Positions 18,249-26,622 of a stretch of 64,000 bases of DNA are shown piece after piece. Made by a program: the position numbers and the translations under genes. Position 1 is the first letter of the stretch. Each line of letters opens with the position of its first letter. The DNA comes from Paenibacillus donghaensis (GTDB taxonomy: Bacteria > Bacillota > Bacilli > Paenibacillales > Paenibacillaceae): contig NZ_CP021780.1 in NCBI RefSeq assembly GCF_002192415.1, positions 558,001-622,000 of the forward strand, given 5' to 3'. Under the pieces are notes generated by a model. The model made no database searches, was not told the origin of the DNA, and saw only the letters and a list, made by a program, of their open reading frames with translations.

Positions 18249-19136
18249 ATGTCTATGATCAATTTTGAGTTATATAAGGTTTTCTACTGGGCAGCCAAGA
18301 CTGGCAGTCTGACCCAAGCCGCCAAATCCCTGTATATTACCCAGCCAAGTGTCAGTCATGCGATTAAGCAACTGGAGGACAACTTTGGTCTAACCCTCTT
18401 TATCAGGAATTCCAAGGGCGTCGTATTGACATCGGAGGGAGTCGCTCTGTACTCGTATATTGAACAGTCGCACATCCTTATCACTCAAGCCGAGAAGCAA
18501 ATGGCTAAACTCAAAAACCTCGATAACGGCGAGCTGCGGATTGGTGGAAGTGATTCTCTGTTCAAGCATTTTCTACTACCATTCATCGAAATCTTTCACC
18601 AACGCTACCCCGGCATTCAGATTCATCTGAAGCACGGAACCACACCGGAAGTCATCTCATATTTAAAAGAAGGCCTCATTGATCTGGGCGTAGTGCGCAT
18701 GCCGATCACCGATCCCCAGCTTGAGGTGTGGCAGGGGCTTCAGTTACAGGACTGCTTTATTGCGGGCAGCCACTATGCCGAGCTGAAGCAGAAGGTGCTC
18801 TCTATCGAAGAGTTGCTTCAGTACCCCATCATCCTCTTCTCCCGTAGCAGCCGTGCTCGTATGGCGATTACGGACTTGTTCCAAGACTACGGATATGAGC
18901 TAAAGCCAAAATTTGAGGTGGGCAGCGTTGGTCTGCTAATCGAATTTGCCCGAAAAGGACTCGGCATTTCTTACGTAACCCGCGAATTCGTCTCCAAGGA
19001 GCTGGAGGAAGGCTCTCTCTTTGAGATAAAGCTGGACGTTCAGCTCCCCCCGGCTCAGGTTGGCCTGATGACCATGCGTAACATGCCGTTGACGACCGCA
19101 GCCAGCAAGTTTATCGAGCTTACGAGGAGAGACTGA
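18249..19136 (+). CDS. LysR-family transcriptional regulator
   Basis: A 295-residue DNA-binding regulator. Residues about 3-62 form the winged helix (LTQAAKSLYITQPSVSHAIKQLEDNFGLTLF), and the remainder is a substrate-binding-like effector domain (ELRIGGSDSLFKHFLLPF onwards). CAGGAG precedes the ATG by about 10 nt. It is divergent from zwf, the usual arrangement for a LysR protein that controls the neighbouring operon and itself. The effector is unknown; a sugar phosphate would be logical. No second gene is co-transcribed. Confidence 0.88.
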   Translation: MSMINFELYKVFYWAAKTGSLTQAAKSLYITQPSVSHAIKQLEDNFGLTLFIRNSKGVVLTSEGVALYSYIEQSHILITQAEKQMAKLKNLDNGELRIGGSDSLFKHFLLPFIEIFHQRYPGIQIHLKHGTTPEVISYLKEGLIDLGVVRMPITDPQLEVWQGLQLQDCFIAGSHYAELKQKVLSIEELLQYPIILFSRSSRARMAITDLFQDYGYELKPKFEVGSVGLLIEFARKGLGISYVTREFVSKELEEGSLFEIKLDVQLPPAQVGLMTMRNMPLTTAASKFIELTRRD

Positions 19137-19249
19137 AATATAATTTGATATTGGGAAGGGGAAGCCGACATCCGCGCCGAAGGCGCACCAGTTTAAGCGG
19201 CTCTGGCAAAATAACAAATGCTTGGGCTGCTTTTCTGCCCTGATGGAGG

Positions 19250-19892
19250 TGATTGGATGAGGCAAGCAACTTCATACGAAGTTAAAGCACCTTGATATGA
19301 TGTTTTCAATTCAAACCACACCCCGGTATGGAATGGAACCATTTCCACAGCCAGTATTGATATTCTCCCCGTAATGCTTGTCCAGATAGTCCAGCACATA
19401 GGCAAGGACCGGAAGTCCTCGGCCGCCGCGTCCTTCTGATTCAGCTGCTCCAGCTGTCTGTCCAGCCATCCCAGCACCGCCTCCTCATTGCCCGACAGCA
19501 GAAGATTAGACAGCTCTTCCCCGTGGGTAACTTTGACATGAAAGGAACGCGCCGATAAAGCCCGCGGCTCCACTATAATTTGGGTTTCTTCATTCAGCCT
19601 GCGTTCTTTGAGCAGCGAGGACAGACTCCCGTAAGCACCGGTAATCGGAGTCTCTCCGGAGTAGACAGGACTTACCGCGATGGTCAAATAAAGGGCAGGC
19701 TCCTCCTCCAGCAGCTCCTTCAGGGTCTGGAGAGTCTGGAGAATGCCGCCACATCGCATATACCAATCCGGTCATGCTGGACGATGCCGGGGATGCCAAT
19801 GCCGATAGCCTGCACATTCGGATGAGCCTCTATGATCTGATCCAGCCAGTCTTCGATGGTGCCCAGGGTAATCTGATCGATGAAACGCAGCG
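19250..19892 (-). pseudogene. Fused remnants of two regulator-like genes
   Basis: On the minus strand, the text from about 19885 down to 19748 (ending GIPGIVQHDRIGICDVAAF) comes from one protein and is cut near 19745. A different frame then reads LYLTIAVSPVYSGETPITGAYGS through to KDAAAEDFRSL, resembling the central region of large AraC-type (YesN-like) regulators. A further frameshift near 19415 is followed by AYVLDYLDKHYGENINT, the expected run-in to an AraC helix-turn-helix, which is then missing. There are no usable start or stop signals for a whole gene. It touches the end of the intact AraC gene at 19893. Confidence 0.6.
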
Positions 19893-20726
19893 CTAACGCA
19901 GTTCGCTCGGTGTCCGCAGCTTGACCTGTTTAAATACACGGTTGAAGGTACGGATATTGGAGAAACCGCATTCCAGCGCGATATCCAGAATGCTTTTGTC
20001 GGTATTCAGCAGCAGACGTTCTGCTTGATTGACCCGGATACTATTGAGGTACGCGATGTAACTCATGCCCGAGATGCTTTTGAAGAAACGGGAGAAATAG
20101 AACAGGCTCATGTTGGCGTGACGTGCTGCATCGGCAAGTGTGATGGGATGCATGTAATTGACGTCGAGGTATTCAAGGACCTCCTGCATGATCTTCATAT
20201 TCGTAATGCGCCGCTTATCCTTATGAGGATTGACTATGTCCAGAGGCATATTCCGTAGAATCAATGCGCACAGCTCGTGCAGCAAGCCGATCATAAGCTG
20301 TTCATGATGCGGAAGCTTCTGAACATGTTCCTGCAGCAGTTCCTGCATGATCGCGGACAGGCGGCTGTCAATGACCTCATCTTCCGGTGTGGATGGACGG
20401 TTCTCCCTAAAAGGGGAAGTGAGCCGCATATTCAAGGGCCAGCCTGCAGGAAACCCGATCAGCGAAGGGTTAAAGATAACAAAGATAAGCTTGGATTTGT
20501 TGTCCTTGCTGTCATAGTAGTGAATATCTCCGCTGCTGCATACGGCCAGATCGCCTGCCTGCAATACCCGTGTTTCCGAGTTGATCCCCATCCGGATCGA
20601 ACCCTCCAGTACATAGATAATCTCCAGATCGTTATGCCAGTGGGCCAGAAAATCTATATTTGGACTCACAAATGCAGTGAAGGGAAAAGCTGATCCATAC
20701 GTTCTGTTCTCGTGAAAAGCTCTCAT
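19893..20726 (-). CDS. AraC-family regulator with N-terminal cupin domain
   Basis: A 277-residue regulator. Residues about 20-110 form a sugar-sensing cupin (HWHNDLEIIYVLEGSI, GDLAVCSSGDIHYY), and 175-277 carry the two AraC helix-turn-helices (ITLADAARHANMSLFYFSRFFK and SILDIALECGFSNIRTFNRVFK). GGAG lies 7 nt before the ATG. It is divergent from the ThuA/oxidoreductase pair at 20885-22672, which it most likely regulates in response to a carbohydrate derivative. Confidence 0.88.
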   Translation of the reverse strand: MRAFHENRTYGSAFPFTAFVSPNIDFLAHWHNDLEIIYVLEGSIRMGINSETRVLQAGDLAVCSSGDIHYYDSKDNKSKLIFVIFNPSLIGFPAGWPLNMRLTSPFRENRPSTPEDEVIDSRLSAIMQELLQEHVQKLPHHEQLMIGLLHELCALILRNMPLDIVNPHKDKRRITNMKIMQEVLEYLDVNYMHPITLADAARHANMSLFYFSRFFKSISGMSYIAYLNSIRVNQAERLLLNTDKSILDIALECGFSNIRTFNRVFKQVKLRTPSELR

Positions 20727-20884
20727 GATTTCTCCTGTTCTGATCTTCCGCTATTTACACATAAACTTAGCAAAAAATGACCAGTCATACAAGCAAAATG
20801 GCGAGCAGCCGGTACCCTTTTGGATTACAATTTCTTCAGATAGACACGTGCTTACTGATTCCAGGACAAAAAGGAGAACTTGAT

Positions 20885-21544
20885 ATGGCGAAGAAAGCAT
20901 TGATTGTAAAAGGCGGATGGGATGGTCATGAACCGAATGAGGTTGCAGCGATTTTTGCCGGCATTCTGGAGGCTGAAGGGTTCGAGGTTGAGGTATCGGA
21001 TACGCTGGACAGCTTCAATAACGCCGAAGCGCTTAAGGAATTAAGTCTGATTGTGCCGGTGTGGACAATGGGTGAAATCGCGGGTGAACAGGTGGCGTCG
21101 GTTCTTGCGGCTGTGGCTTCCGGGGTAGGCATTGCCGGTTGTCATGGCGGGATGTGCGACTCCTTCCGTAATAATACAGAATGGCAATTTTTGACCGGAT
21201 CACAGTGGGTGGCACATCCCTTCAATGATGGGGTGGATTATGAGGTGAATATCGTGAGATCCGGCTCCAGCCCGATTGTGGAAGGCATCCAGGATTTCAT
21301 GGTGAAGTCAGAACAGTATTATCTGCATGTAGATCCAGCGGTAGACGTATTGGCTACAACTACTTTTGTGCTGAGCGAAGGTGAGCATTCGGCGAACGGT
21401 GTCATCACCATGCCAGTGGTCTACACGAAGAGATGGGGCAAGGGCAAGGTATTCTATAATTCTCTTGGACATCATGCGGATGTTTTTGATATTCCGGAAG
21501 CCAAGGAACTGATGCGTAAAGGCTTTTTGTGGGCTGCCAACTAA
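20885..21544 (+). CDS. ThuA-domain protein (trehalose-utilisation / GATase-like fold)
   Basis: A 219-residue cytosolic protein of the ThuA family (AKKALIVKGGWDGHEPNEVA; GVGIAGCHGGMCDSF; final YNSLGHHADVF). Family members are thought to act on ketosugars made by partner dehydrogenases, but the reaction is poorly defined. The frame is open further upstream to 20777, but AAGGAG at 20871-20876 fits the ATG at 20885. A Gfo/Idh/MocA dehydrogenase begins 24 nt after its stop, the usual pairing for ThuA genes. Confidence 0.88.
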   Translation: MAKKALIVKGGWDGHEPNEVAAIFAGILEAEGFEVEVSDTLDSFNNAEALKELSLIVPVWTMGEIAGEQVASVLAAVASGVGIAGCHGGMCDSFRNNTEWQFLTGSQWVAHPFNDGVDYEVNIVRSGSSPIVEGIQDFMVKSEQYYLHVDPAVDVLATTTFVLSEGEHSANGVITMPVVYTKRWGKGKVFYNSLGHHADVFDIPEAKELMRKGFLWAAN

Positions 21545-21568
21545 AACCGTGATAAGGGGAGAATCATT

Positions 21569-22672
21569 GTGCGTAAAGTGAAGGTGGGCATCGTCGGCTG
21601 CGGGAATATCAGCGGCATTTATTTTGAGAATTTGACCGGAACTTTTGTGAACACGGAGGTCTATGCCTGTTCTGATCTGGATCTGGGGCGGGCACAGCAG
21701 GCAGCGGAGAAATACGGAGTTCCTCATGTATGGACGACAGAGGAATTGCTTGCTTCGGAAGAGATTGAGATTGTCGTTAATCTGACCACGCCTAATTTTC
21801 ATTTCGATGTGTGTAAGCAAGCTCTATTAGCCGGTAAGCATGTGTATGTCGAGAAGCCGCTGTCGCTAACGCTTGAGAATGGAACTGAGCTTGTCCGTCT
21901 GGCGCAGGAAAAGAATCTGTTCATCGGCTGTGCGCCGGACACCTTCCTCGGAGGCGGTCTGCAAACCTGCGCCAAGCTGATTGCGGATGGCTATATCGGA
22001 GAGCCGGTAGCAGCAACGGCCTTCATGCTCTGCCATGGTCATGAGAGCTGGCATCCGGACCCTGAATTCTACTATCAGGCCGGAGGCGGCCCAATGTTTG
22101 ATATGGGACCGTATTATCTTACGGCTCTGGTATCTTTGCTTGGCCCGGCCAAAACTGTATGCGGCATCACCAAAACTTCTTTTGCCACACGGACGATCAC
22201 CAGTGAGAAGAAGTTCGGCAAAGTGGTTGATGTAGAAGTACCTACACATGTTGCCGGAACCATCGAGTTCGCTAGCGGCGCCGTGGCAACGATGATTACC
22301 AGCTTCGATGTATGGCATAGCACGCTGCCGCGGATCGAAATCTACGGATCACAAGGCACACTGATCGTACCGGACCCTAACACCTTCGGCGGTCCGATCC
22401 TGCTGCGTCCGGCGCACAGCACGGAATTCCAGGAGATTCCGCTGATCTACAATTATGCCGGGAACAGCCGGGGCATTGGCGTAGCGGATATGGCCCGCTG
22501 CATCGAGACAGGAGACACTCCGCGCGCAAACGGCGAGCTGGCCAATCATGTGCTCGAGATCATGCATGCTTTCCATACAAGCTCCGACACCAAGCGGTAT
22601 GCGGAGCTAACTACCAGCTGCGAGCAGCCGAAGCTGCTGCCGCTGGGCCTGGTCAAAGGGTATCTGGAGTAG
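21569..22672 (+). CDS. Gfo/Idh/MocA-family NAD(P)-dependent sugar oxidoreductase
   Basis: A 367-residue dehydrogenase. The N-terminal Rossmann domain carries VGIVGCGNISGIYFEN, and the conserved EKPLSLT holds the catalytic Lys. The C-terminal alpha/beta domain includes GGGPMFDMGPYYLTALVSLLGP. It probably oxidises a sugar or inositol-like alcohol to a keto form that the preceding ThuA protein handles. The start is GTG at 21569, 7 nt after AGGGGAG. Second gene of the ThuA operon; a double hairpin terminator follows. Confidence 0.9.
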   Translation: MRKVKVGIVGCGNISGIYFENLTGTFVNTEVYACSDLDLGRAQQAAEKYGVPHVWTTEELLASEEIEIVVNLTTPNFHFDVCKQALLAGKHVYVEKPLSLTLENGTELVRLAQEKNLFIGCAPDTFLGGGLQTCAKLIADGYIGEPVAATAFMLCHGHESWHPDPEFYYQAGGGPMFDMGPYYLTALVSLLGPAKTVCGITKTSFATRTITSEKKFGKVVDVEVPTHVAGTIEFASGAVATMITSFDVWHSTLPRIEIYGSQGTLIVPDPNTFGGPILLRPAHSTEFQEIPLIYNYAGNSRGIGVADMARCIETGDTPRANGELANHVLEIMHAFHTSSDTKRYAELTTSCEQPKLLPLGLVKGYLE

Positions 22673-22693
22673 CAAATATACAAAGCGAGAAGA

Positions 22694-22793
22694 AAGATAA
22701 GAATCATGTATTGCGCGAAGCATAAAAATTCTTATCTTCTCAAAAAGCAGCGATCCGTTTCCGGTACTTCCGGGAACGGATCGCTGCTTTTTT
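22694..22793 (+). terminator. Double hairpin, second one a strong terminator
   Basis: AAGATAAGAAT (22694-22704) pairs with ATTCTTATCTT (22728-22738). A second, longer stem starts AAGCAGCGATCCGTTTCC at about 22745, pairs with GGAACGGATCGCTGCTT and is followed by TTTTTT. It ends the oxidoreductase operon. Confidence 0.88.
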
Positions 22794-22857
22794 GTGTTGT
22801 ATAGGAATTTATACAATGTAATAAATGTGCCTATAGTTTCTTTATAGTTCGGGTAGG

Positions 22858-23035
22858 CTGGTACGAGAGGTAAGGTACGGCGACTCGATTTGTTTTTAGT
22901 CCGGTCATTTTCAATGATGTGTTCTTTACGTTCAAAATAAACCGGAGTTACAGTATGCTGAATACTAATCGTTTTGTTAACGAAATTGATTGCAGTCCAC
23001 TTAAGTCCAATCACTTCACTTCTTCGCAACAGCTT
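22858..23035 (-). pseudogene. Fragment of a tyrosine recombinase (integrase)
   Basis: The minus strand reads RRSEVIGLKWTAINFVNKTI and on to SSRRTLPLVPA, which matches the middle of the integrase at 46518-47730 almost residue for residue, with similar DNA identity over about 170 bp. Both ends are truncated: the catalytic HxxR and Tyr parts are absent, and the N-terminal arm is gone. It is a scar of an earlier integration of a related element beside the sugar operon. Confidence 0.8.
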
Positions 23036-23055
23036 TCAGCATCGCTACGTAATGT

Positions 23056-23205
23056 TTACCAGATTCGGCCGTCTATTCTATCAATGGTGTGCCTGTGCAC
23101 TTTGATAGACAACGTGGGTTGGTAGACATTCTCCGGAAGCGGCTTGAATCTCCGCATTGGGGTCACAAAGTCGATCAAACCGGAATTTAACTGATGCTGC
23201 GCCAT
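23056..23205 (-). CDS. Small ORF of unknown function after the FGGY kinase
   Basis: A 49-codon frame (MAQHQLNSGLIDFVTPMRRF...) begins 35 nt after the kinase stop, on the same strand, with GAGGG about 11 nt before the ATG. I do not recognise it. It may be the N-terminal end of a fifth operon gene that was truncated when the integrase fragment at 22858-23035 arrived, or it may not be coding. Confidence 0.25.
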   Translation of the reverse strand: MAQHQLNSGLIDFVTPMRRFKPLPENVYQPTLSIKVHRHTIDRIDGRIW

Positions 23206-23240
23206 AAAGATGCGTCCCTCTGAAGCTCAAATGAACTTTT

Positions 23241-24740
23241 TTAAATCCGCTGCACCACGGACTGGACAGCTCGCTGCCAGCCAGAGTAATAATTGTGCCG
23301 GGTGGCGTCATCTAGCTTAGGTTCGTACGTCTCATACAGTGTCAGTTGGGCTGCGATCTGCTCCGGGTCGGACCATAGACCTGCGCCGAGTCCGCCGAGA
23401 TATACCGAGCCCATGGCCGACAGTTCAGCGCAGGTGGACCGGGCTACCACCTTGCCCAGGATATCGGCTTGAAACTGCATGAGCCAGACATTGGAGGAGG
23501 CTCCGCCGTCGGTACGCAGACCGAGCAGCTGAATGCCGGACTGCTGTTCAATGAATTCTACCGCGTCCCTGACTTGGTAGGCAATGCTCTCCAGGGCAGC
23601 GCGGACAATATGGGCTTTAGTAGTTCCGCGGTTCATGCCGGTAATGGCCGCCCGGGCGTAAGGGTCCCAATAGGGTGCACCCATTCCGACAAAAGCGGGT
23701 ACAAGATAAACGCCGTCGTTCGCGGGAACACTTTCGACCAATTCCTGCATTTCCTCAAAGGTAGAGAAAAGCCCTAAATTATCCTGCATCCATTTGATGC
23801 TATCACCTGTTGTCCGGATGATGGCTTCAAGCGCATACGTCACCTTTCCCCCCGCCCCCCAGGCGATTGCAGTTACAAGACCGTCACCGCCATCGATCGG
23901 GTGGTCGCCTACATTCATCAACACAGAGGTGCCGGTACCAAAGGTGGCCTTGGCGCTTCCGGGCTTAAAGCAGAGATGGCCGTACAACGCACCCTGGGAA
24001 TCTCCGATCACGCCTGAGATTGGCACCCTTTCCTCAAAAAGGCTGCTGTCCGCCGTATATCCGAATATGGCATCGGACGGCTTAACCTCGGGAAGTAAGG
24101 ATGAAGGTACGGAGAAAATCTGGGCAAGCTCTTCGTCCCATTCCAAGGTGTGGATATTGAACAGCGAGGTGCGGCTGGCGTTCGTATAGTCGGTAGCATG
24201 TGTGCTGCCGCCGGTCAGCTTCCAGATCAGCCAGCTGTCCATGGTTCCTGCGAGCAGCTTCCCTTCGGCCAGCAGCTCTGCAGCTCCTTTGGCATGCCTA
24301 ATGATCCAGCCCCATTTGGCGGCGGAGAAATAAGGGTCGAGCATAAGTCCCGTTTTGGCGCGGATGGTGCTTTCGTGACCCGCTTGCTTCAGCCCGGCGC
24401 ATAGGTCCGCAGTACGCTGGCATTGCCAGACGATGGCATTATATACCGGCAAGCCGGTGGTCTTATCCCATATTAACGCAGTTTCCCGCTGGTTGGTAAG
24501 GGTCAGGGCAGCCAGCTCCGCCGGGTGGATGCCGGTTTGCTCCAGCACGCTGCGGGCCGCCTTTATGACATTATCATAAATTTCGAGCGGATCATGCTCT
24601 ACCCAGCCAGGCTGGGGGAAGTGCTGTTTATGCGCCATTCCGCTGCGGGCGATGACTGCTCCTTCAGAGTTTACCAGGAGTGCTTTGGTGCCTGAAGTGC
24701 TCTGGTCAATGGCCAATATATATTTCTGATTGTGGTCCAT
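23241..24740 (-). CDS. FGGY-family carbohydrate kinase (glycerol-kinase-like)
   Basis: A 499-residue sugar kinase. The N-terminal FGGY domain has YILAIDQSTSGTKALL and GWVEHDP, then TLTNQRETALIWDKTTG; the C-terminal domain has GGASSNVWLMQFQADIL. It transfers phosphate from ATP to a polyol or ketose. The NQRET and WVEHDP elements resemble glycerol kinase, but the operon (isomerase plus split transketolase) argues for a ketose produced by the upstream isomerase; in the D-apiose transketolase route this would be an apulose kinase. The ribosome binding site is weak (AGGGCGAAG). It is the last clear gene of the operon, 12 nt after the transketolase C subunit. Confidence 0.88.
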   Translation of the reverse strand: MDHNQKYILAIDQSTSGTKALLVNSEGAVIARSGMAHKQHFPQPGWVEHDPLEIYDNVIKAARSVLEQTGIHPAELAALTLTNQRETALIWDKTTGLPVYNAIVWQCQRTADLCAGLKQAGHESTIRAKTGLMLDPYFSAAKWGWIIRHAKGAAELLAEGKLLAGTMDSWLIWKLTGGSTHATDYTNASRTSLFNIHTLEWDEELAQIFSVPSSLLPEVKPSDAIFGYTADSSLFEERVPISGVIGDSQGALYGHLCFKPGSAKATFGTGTSVLMNVGDHPIDGGDGLVTAIAWGAGGKVTYALEAIIRTTGDSIKWMQDNLGLFSTFEEMQELVESVPANDGVYLVPAFVGMGAPYWDPYARAAITGMNRGTTKAHIVRAALESIAYQVRDAVEFIEQQSGIQLLGLRTDGGASSNVWLMQFQADILGKVVARSTCAELSAMGSVYLGGLGAGLWSDPEQIAAQLTLYETYEPKLDDATRHNYYSGWQRAVQSVVQRI

Positions 24741-24752
24741 ATGCTTCGCCCT

Positions 24753-25688
24753 TTACTTGTTGATCAATTCGAACGCAACCTGCTTGATATTGTCGCCCGT
24801 AAGGCCATAGTGGCGGAATACCTCCGCTGATTTGCCAGCAATGGCCGGTTCATCCGGGATGCCGAGCACCTTCATCGGAACGGGATGATGCTGTACGACA
24901 ACCTCCGCCACGGCAGCGCCAAGACCGCCGTAAATGCTGTGCTCTTCAACCGTAATAATGCGTCCGGTCTCCCGTGCCGCAGCAATGATGGCCTCTTCAT
25001 CCAAGGGTTTAATCGTATGCATGTTGATGACCCGGGCAGATACGCCACTTTCGGCAAGCGCCTGGGCGGCATCGAGGGCAACCCGCACGGTTTCACCGGC
25101 GGCAATGATCGTAATATCGGAACCTTCCTGTACAATTACAGCCTTACCTATTTCAAACGGATAATCGTCGGATTCGTATACGTCCTCGACCGGGTTGCGT
25201 CCAATCCGCACATATACGCCGCCGTCATATTTAACCAGCGCTTCGGTCAGCTTCTTCGTTTCGTGGCGGTCGGCGGGAAGCACAATAGCCAGTCCCGGAA
25301 TGGCACGGGCCACCGCAATGTCCTGTACGGAGTGATGGGACATGCCGAGCGCACCGTAGCTTACGCCGCCGCTGATCCCGATCAGCTTCACATTGGTCCG
25401 CGAATAAGCGACGTCAACCTTGATTTGCTCAATGCTGCGCATGCTCAGGAAGCAGGCAGGTGAAGTGACAAAAGGTTTCTTGCCGCTGTGGGCCAATCCG
25501 GCGGCCATGCCTACAAGGTTCTGCTCTGCAATACCAACCTCGACGAATTGCTCCGGAAATGTATTGGCGAAAGGAGCCATCGCGGCGGAACCGCGTGAAT
25601 CACTGGCCAGTACCATAATATCCCGGTCGTCCTTGGCCAATTCCAGCAGTGTGTCACAGATAACTTGGCGGTTAGGAATCTTGTTCAT
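24753..25688 (-). CDS. Transketolase C-terminal subunit (pyrimidine-binding plus C-terminal domain)
   Basis: A 311-residue half-transketolase. It carries the PYR-domain features (FVEVGIAEQNLVGMAAGLA, with the activating Glu) and the C-terminal domain (IITVEEHSIYGGLG). It needs the N-terminal subunit encoded immediately upstream (2-nt gap) to bind thiamine diphosphate. Split transketolases of this form act in several secondary sugar routes, including D-apulose 4-phosphate transketolase, as well as in ordinary pentose metabolism. Context points to a dedicated catabolic role, not housekeeping. Confidence 0.92.
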   Translation of the reverse strand: MNKIPNRQVICDTLLELAKDDRDIMVLASDSRGSAAMAPFANTFPEQFVEVGIAEQNLVGMAAGLAHSGKKPFVTSPACFLSMRSIEQIKVDVAYSRTNVKLIGISGGVSYGALGMSHHSVQDIAVARAIPGLAIVLPADRHETKKLTEALVKYDGGVYVRIGRNPVEDVYESDDYPFEIGKAVIVQEGSDITIIAAGETVRVALDAAQALAESGVSARVINMHTIKPLDEEAIIAAARETGRIITVEEHSIYGGLGAAVAEVVVQHHPVPMKVLGIPDEPAIAGKSAEVFRHYGLTGDNIKQVAFELINK

Positions 25689-25690
25689 TG

Positions 25691-26536
25691 TTATTGCACC
25701 TGCCCTTTCTGTGTCAATTCCTCAATGGACGCGCTCAGCTCAGACAGCGCCAGCGCGAGTTCCTCATCGTTCGGCACATGGTGGTGCCAGGCGGGAACAT
25801 TCTCGGCGAAGGATACGCCCTTGCCCTTGGTCGTATTGGCCATAATCAGCGTTGGTTTGCCGGGTACTTCCGGTACGGCGCGGAATGCCTGCAGCAGTTC
25901 TTCCATATCGTTGCCGTTGATCGAAACAACATTCCAGCCGAAGGCGGCCCATTTCTCGTCCAGCGGTTCCAGGCCCATGACCTCTTCGGTAGACCCGCTG
26001 ATTTGAAGCCGGTTGCGGTCGATAATGCCGACCAGATTATCCAGTTTATAATGGGCGCCTGCCATGGCGGCTTCCCAGTTGGAGCCTTCGGCCTGCTCGC
26101 CGTCTCCCATCAGACAGAACACACGGTAAGACCGCCCGTCCCGCTTGGCCGCCAGTGCCATGCCGACGGAAATGGGCAGACCATGGCCGAGGGCGCCGGT
26201 ATTCATCTCGATGCCGGGCACCTTGTTGTTCGGGTGGCCGATGAGCCGGGTGCCGAACTGGCTGTAGGTTTCCAGTTCTTCTCTGGGGAAGAAACCGCGG
26301 TCAGCTAGAACACACCATAGTGATTCTACGGAATGACCTTTGCTGGCAATGAAGCGGTCACGGTCTTCCCATTTCGAATTAGCGGGATCAATATTCATAA
26401 TTTCATAATATAAGGCCGTTAAAATGTCCGTGTTACTCAAAGATCCCCCTGTATGGCCCGTTTTGGCGCGGTGAATAATGGTCAGCAGATCCATCCGGAT
26501 TTGTGAGGCCTTGACTTTCAGTTCCTGAATTTCCAT
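25691..26536 (-). CDS. Transketolase N-terminal subunit (thiamine diphosphate-binding)
   Basis: A 281-residue half-transketolase. HRAKTGHTGGSLSNTDIL and GALGHGLPISVGMALA are the N-terminal signatures. GDGEQAEGSNWEAAMAGAHYKLDNL is the thiamine diphosphate motif (GDG...N). The open frame extends upstream by 19 codons, but AGAGGGGG lies 5 nt before the ATG at 26536, which is chosen. It lies between the isomerase and the C-terminal subunit. Confidence 0.92.
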   Translation of the reverse strand: MEIQELKVKASQIRMDLLTIIHRAKTGHTGGSLSNTDILTALYYEIMNIDPANSKWEDRDRFIASKGHSVESLWCVLADRGFFPREELETYSQFGTRLIGHPNNKVPGIEMNTGALGHGLPISVGMALAAKRDGRSYRVFCLMGDGEQAEGSNWEAAMAGAHYKLDNLVGIIDRNRLQISGSTEEVMGLEPLDEKWAAFGWNVVSINGNDMEELLQAFRAVPEVPGKPTLIMANTTKGKGVSFAENVPAWHHHVPNDEELALALSELSASIEELTQKGQVQ

Positions 26537-26622
26537 AATATCCCCCTCTGATAGATGTAATATATAAAATGAACTGATGCTTCGTAGAGGCAACTGCGCA
26601 AGGATTGGACTTTCTCTATTCT

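Noticed and set aside
23081..23311. 76-codon minus-strand ORF overlapping the kinase 3' end
   Set aside because: It is out of frame with the kinase and has no recognisable content; the 49-codon frame beside it is slightly more plausible.
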